Assembly (NCBI GenBank): GCA_003645745.1 | Contig: QNCH01000009.1 | Location: forward strand, 1 to 16,869 | DNA: 16,869 bases | Direction of reading: 5' to 3' | DNA from: Candidatus Omnitrophota bacterium | GTDB lineage: Bacteria; Omnitrophota; Gorgyraeia; B26-G9 | Shown here: positions 14,991 through 16,869 of the stretch, piece by piece | How the letters are laid out: each line of letters starts with the position of its first letter | How positions within the stretch are numbered: position 1 is the first letter of the stretch | The notes under the pieces: model-generated | The model's database searches: none | The model's input: the letters and a program-made list of their open reading frames with translations, nothing else | What the model was told of the DNA's origin: nothing | Made by a program: the position numbers and the translations under genes

Positions 14991-16118
14991 ATGTCATTTA
15001 AAATTATTCATAAAGATACTAATTGTAAAGCAAGAATAGCAGAACTTAAAACCAGAAATGGAATAGTTAAAACTCCGGTTTTTATGCCTGTAGGCACTCA
15101 AGCTGCGGTAAAAGCGCTTCCGCCTTTTGCGCTTGAACAAATGGGTGTAGAAATTTTACTGAGTAATGCTTATCACCTTTATTTAAGGCCTGGGACAGAT
15201 TTAATTAAATCTGCTGGAGGCTTGCATAAATTTATGGCCTGGTCCAAGCCGATCCTTACTGACAGCGGAGGATTTCAGGTTTTCAGCCTTGCTGTTTTAA
15301 GAAAAGTTACAGAGCAGGGTATTTATTTTCAGTCACATATTGACGGATCCTCACATTTTTTAGGGCCCAAACAAGTTTTAAATATTCAAAAAGATTTGGG
15401 TAGTGATATTTGTATGGTGCTTGATGAATGCGCAGCATATCCCTGCGACTATGATTACGCGAACGCGGCAATGCAGAGAACGATTAATTGGGCAAAGCTT
15501 AGCGCTGAATTAAAAAAAACACAGGGTAATCTTGTGTTTGGCATAGTTCAGGGCAGTACATATCATGATTTAAGGGAAAAATGCGCAAGGGAATTGGTAG
15601 AAATGGATTTTGACGGATATGCAGTTGGAGGAGTGAGTGTGGGGGAACCTGCGGAATTAATTTATAAAATTATTGCGCATACATTAAATTTTTTGCCTGA
15701 AAATAAACCGCGTTATATTATGGGTATGGGTATGCCTGAAGATATATTGGAAAGCATTGGAAATGGCGCAGATATGTTTGACTGTATTATTCCTACCAGG
15801 CATGGCCGCACAGGTTCAGCATTTACAAGTTCAGGCAGAATAAATTTAAGGAATGCAGCATATATTTCAGATTTTATGCCTGTGGATCCTGAATGCAATT
15901 GTTATTGCTGCGCTAATTTTAGCAGGGCTTATATCCGCCACCTTTTTAATGCTAAAGAAATTTTAGGGCTTGAGCTTTTGTCTTTACATAATGTCTATTT
16001 TTATATTAATCTAATTAAAAATATCAGAAAAGCAATCTCTGAAAATAAATTTTTGGAATTTAAACAGAATTTTCTTGATAAATACCAGAAAATAAATAAT
16101 ACCTATACTCAAGCGTAA
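14991..16118 (+). CDS. tgt: tRNA-guanine transglycosylase (preQ1-inserting), Tgt
   Basis: 375 residues, same length class and register as E. coli Tgt. It exchanges guanine 34 for preQ1, the first tRNA-level step of queuosine synthesis. Visible features: LTDSGGFQVFSL at 89-100 with Asp91, the base-binding segment MVLDEC at 142-147, GIVQGS at 184-189, GYAVGG at 209-214, DMFDCIIPTR at 261-270 with nucleophile Asp264, and the zinc site Cys302, Cys304, Cys307 and His333. It is last in the helicase-queH-queA-tgt operon. In many bacteria tgt is followed by yajC-secDF; here it is followed by repeats. The last residues (TYTQA) and the stop codon lie in the left end of the foldback element, so the original C-terminus was probably replaced; the catalytic domain is intact. 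Confidence 0.97.
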   Translation: MSFKIIHKDTNCKARIAELKTRNGIVKTPVFMPVGTQAAVKALPPFALEQMGVEILLSNAYHLYLRPGTDLIKSAGGLHKFMAWSKPILTDSGGFQVFSLAVLRKVTEQGIYFQSHIDGSSHFLGPKQVLNIQKDLGSDICMVLDECAAYPCDYDYANAAMQRTINWAKLSAELKKTQGNLVFGIVQGSTYHDLREKCARELVEMDFDGYAVGGVSVGEPAELIYKIIAHTLNFLPENKPRYIMGMGMPEDILESIGNGADMFDCIIPTRHGRTGSAFTSSGRINLRNAAYISDFMPVDPECNCYCCANFSRAYIRHLFNAKEILGLELLSLHNVYFYINLIKNIRKAISENKFLEFKQNFLDKYQKINNTYTQA

Positions 16119-16286
16119 TAGGTTTGTAAAATTTAGGCGTTTCCCTGTGCTGTAGATTGGAACGTTCTGACCTAAGTCAAACCGCAGGCGCAGCTTGCTG
16201 CGCCTAAGGATTTGCAAATGAAGAACGTTTCAAGATGCAGTGCAAGGAAATGTCATAAAATTACAAACCAATTGCGTTTGAGTATA
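16104..16286. repeat. Foldback (MITE-like) palindromic element, complete copy A
   Basis: The ends are inverted repeats: left TATACTCAAGCGTAATAGGT (from 16104) against the reverse complement of ACCAATTGCGTTTGAGTATA (16267-16286). The complementarity continues inward: GGAACGTTCT near 16158-16167 pairs with AGAACGTTTC near 16221-16230, and the centre AGGCGCAGC-TT-GCTGCGCCT (about 16187-16206) is a perfect hairpin. The whole unit can fold into one long stem-loop. The TA bases at both edges are compatible with a TA target duplication. No protein is encoded. It overlaps the tgt stop codon. Confidence 0.85.
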
Positions 16287-16332
16287 TTAACCATTATGCC
16301 TAATCTTGCGGCACGCAGGTCTATAAATAAAC

Positions 16333-16356
16333 GGACAAGTCTCGACGTGTCCCTAC
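16333..16356 (-). repeat. GTAGGG-prefixed palindrome (minus orientation)
   Basis: Read on the minus strand this is GTAGGGACACGTCGAGACTT followed by GTCC, a dyad GGACACGTC/GACTTGTCC with one mismatch, preceded by GTAGGG like the copies at 6334 and 7533. It lies in the 16287-16481 stretch, in which I see no gene or other clear signal. Confidence 0.5.
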
Positions 16357-16481
16357 ATAGCTGGGGATGTTTTTGTCTCATTTTATTTAAAGTTTTTAAT
16401 TTTTGCGAAAAAATTTTATTTTGTGATTTTGCAGCGCTGGATATAACTCGGTTCTTAATCGCTGAATAATTTTGGTTAGCC

Positions 16482-16510
16482 TTGTAAATATTAGTATTAT
16501 ATGTTATAAT
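16482..16510 (+). promoter_or_regulatory. Sigma-70 promoter for the riboswitch transcript
   Basis: TTGTAA at 16482-16487 and a perfect TATAAT at 16505-16510 are separated by 17 bases. Transcription should start around 16517, about 25 bases before the first helix of the riboswitch. Confidence 0.75.
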
Positions 16511-16542
16511 TAAAGTAGATAGAAATATATATAATAATCGCT

Positions 16543-16637
16543 CTATAACGATAAAGGCAAACTCAGCGAAAGCTGAGGGCGCAAAACTCAAGAGCCTAAG
16601 ACATTTTTTGTTATGGCAGTCAGTTTCCGAAAAATAG
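16543..16637 (+). promoter_or_regulatory. Cyclic-di-GMP-I (GEMM-I) riboswitch aptamer
   Basis: The conserved GGCAAAC (16556-16562) leads into a hairpin CTCAGC-GAAA-GCTGAG (16562-16577) with the GAAA tetraloop of the class. Then come GGCGCAAAA (16577-16585), the 11-nt tetraloop receptor strands CCTAAG (16595-16600) and TATGG (16612-16616), and the end block CAGTTTCCGA. Aligned by eye to the V. cholerae Vc2 aptamer, the ligand-contacting positions G20, A47 and C92 are all kept, which favours c-di-GMP over the G20A variants that sense cAMP-GMP. P1 is short (CTAT 16543-16546 with ATAG 16634-16637). A terminator follows directly, so control by attenuation is likely. No gene lies downstream within the window. 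Confidence 0.88.
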
Positions 16638-16650
16638 GATATTTTTTATT

Positions 16651-16690
16651 AATACCTTATGGGAACTTATTTCCATAAGGTATTTTTATT
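16651..16690 (+). terminator. Intrinsic terminator, likely the riboswitch expression platform
   Basis: The stem AATACCTTATGGGAA (16651-16665) pairs with TTCCATAAGGTATT (16671-16684), with one bulged G and a CTTAT loop, followed by a T-rich tract from 16684. AATAGGATATT at 16633-16643, on the 3' side of the aptamer, is partly complementary to ATACCTTAT in the stem, so an alternative antiterminator pairing is possible. Confidence 0.85.
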
Positions 16691-16706
16691 TTATGTGCTG
16701 AGTATA

Positions 16707-16869
16707 TATACTCAAACGCAATTGGTTTGTAAAATTTAGGCGTTTCCCTGTGCTGTAGGTTGGAACATTCTGATTGAGTCAAACCGCAGGCGCAGCTTGC
16801 TGCGTTGAGGTTTGGCGATTGAAGAACGTTTCAAAATGCGGTGCAGGGGGACGTCATAAAATTACAAAC
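16707..16869. repeat. Foldback (MITE-like) element, copy B, cut by the window end
   Basis: It aligns with copy A from its left end through the central hairpin to ATTACAAAC, where the window stops; identity is roughly 85 % by eye. The right terminal repeat is therefore missing only because of the window edge. The left edge forms GAGTATA-TATACTC (16700-16713), which looks like another element end abutting this one. It follows the terminator by about 17 bases. Confidence 0.85.

Noticed and set aside
16212..16591. Short open frames on both strands between the two foldback copies
   Set aside because: They start in repeat sequence, run across the riboswitch or palindromes, and show no family motif; they are best explained as chance frames.
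16543..16637. cAMP-GMP (GEMM-Ib) sensing instead of c-di-GMP
   Set aside because: Aligned by eye, the position equivalent to G20 is G and not the A linked to cAMP-GMP sensing, so c-di-GMP is preferred.
16104..16869. CRISPR array
   Set aside because: There are only two long copies, far apart, internally palindromic and diverged; there are no short regular repeats with spacers.

Overview
The window is AT-rich bacterial chromosome with mostly housekeeping genes. An AccA/BioY pair, a lipid A-type acyltransferase, an L,D-transpeptidase and queuosine tRNA genes point to a Gram-negative bacterium. Gene content and the style of several proteins are compatible with an uncultivated lineage such as Omnitrophota, but nothing here proves the phylum.

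Layout. (1) 1-1524 is the 3' part of rpoD, the primary sigma factor; its 5' end lies outside the window. It converges on a YifB/ComM-type AAA+ ATPase gene (1571-3100, minus strand). (2) 3338-6357 is a tight plus-strand operon: a YuiD/DUF212 membrane protein, a LysM L,D-transpeptidase, accA and bioY, with gaps of 16, 7 and 6 bases. A TTGCTT-17-TATAAT promoter lies almost on top of the first start codon. AccA needs biotinylated carrier protein and BioY imports biotin, so those two genes are functionally linked. (3) 6429-7331 is an LpxL/HtrB-family acyltransferase with an altered HX4D/E motif. (4) 7589-9481 is the most unusual gene: an apparently exported fusion of an HPr domain, a PPDK-like ATP-grasp domain and a degenerate phosphohistidine swivel domain, without the PEP/pyruvate barrel. 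Nested inverted repeats bracket it. (5) 9750-16118 is an overlapping operon: a SWIM-SNF2 helicase fusion, queH, queA and tgt. The last three carry out the tRNA-level steps of queuosine synthesis. (6) 16119-16869 has no credible protein gene. It holds two copies of a long foldback (MITE-like) repeat and, between them, a cyclic-di-GMP-I (GEMM-I) riboswitch with its own promoter and a terminator. The gene it controls, if any, is beyond the window.

Repeats are frequent between genes: the foldback element (two long copies plus a solo end at 9632-9653), a perfect 32-bp inverted repeat at 9531-9630, and a looser family of GTAGGG-prefixed palindromes. Two of these repeats run into coding sequence and supply the last codons and stop codons of tgt and bioY.

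The best candidates for something undescribed are the exported HPr-PPDK-swivel protein with its repeat brackets, and the riboswitch sandwiched between foldback elements. All family assignments are made by reading motifs; no database search was run.
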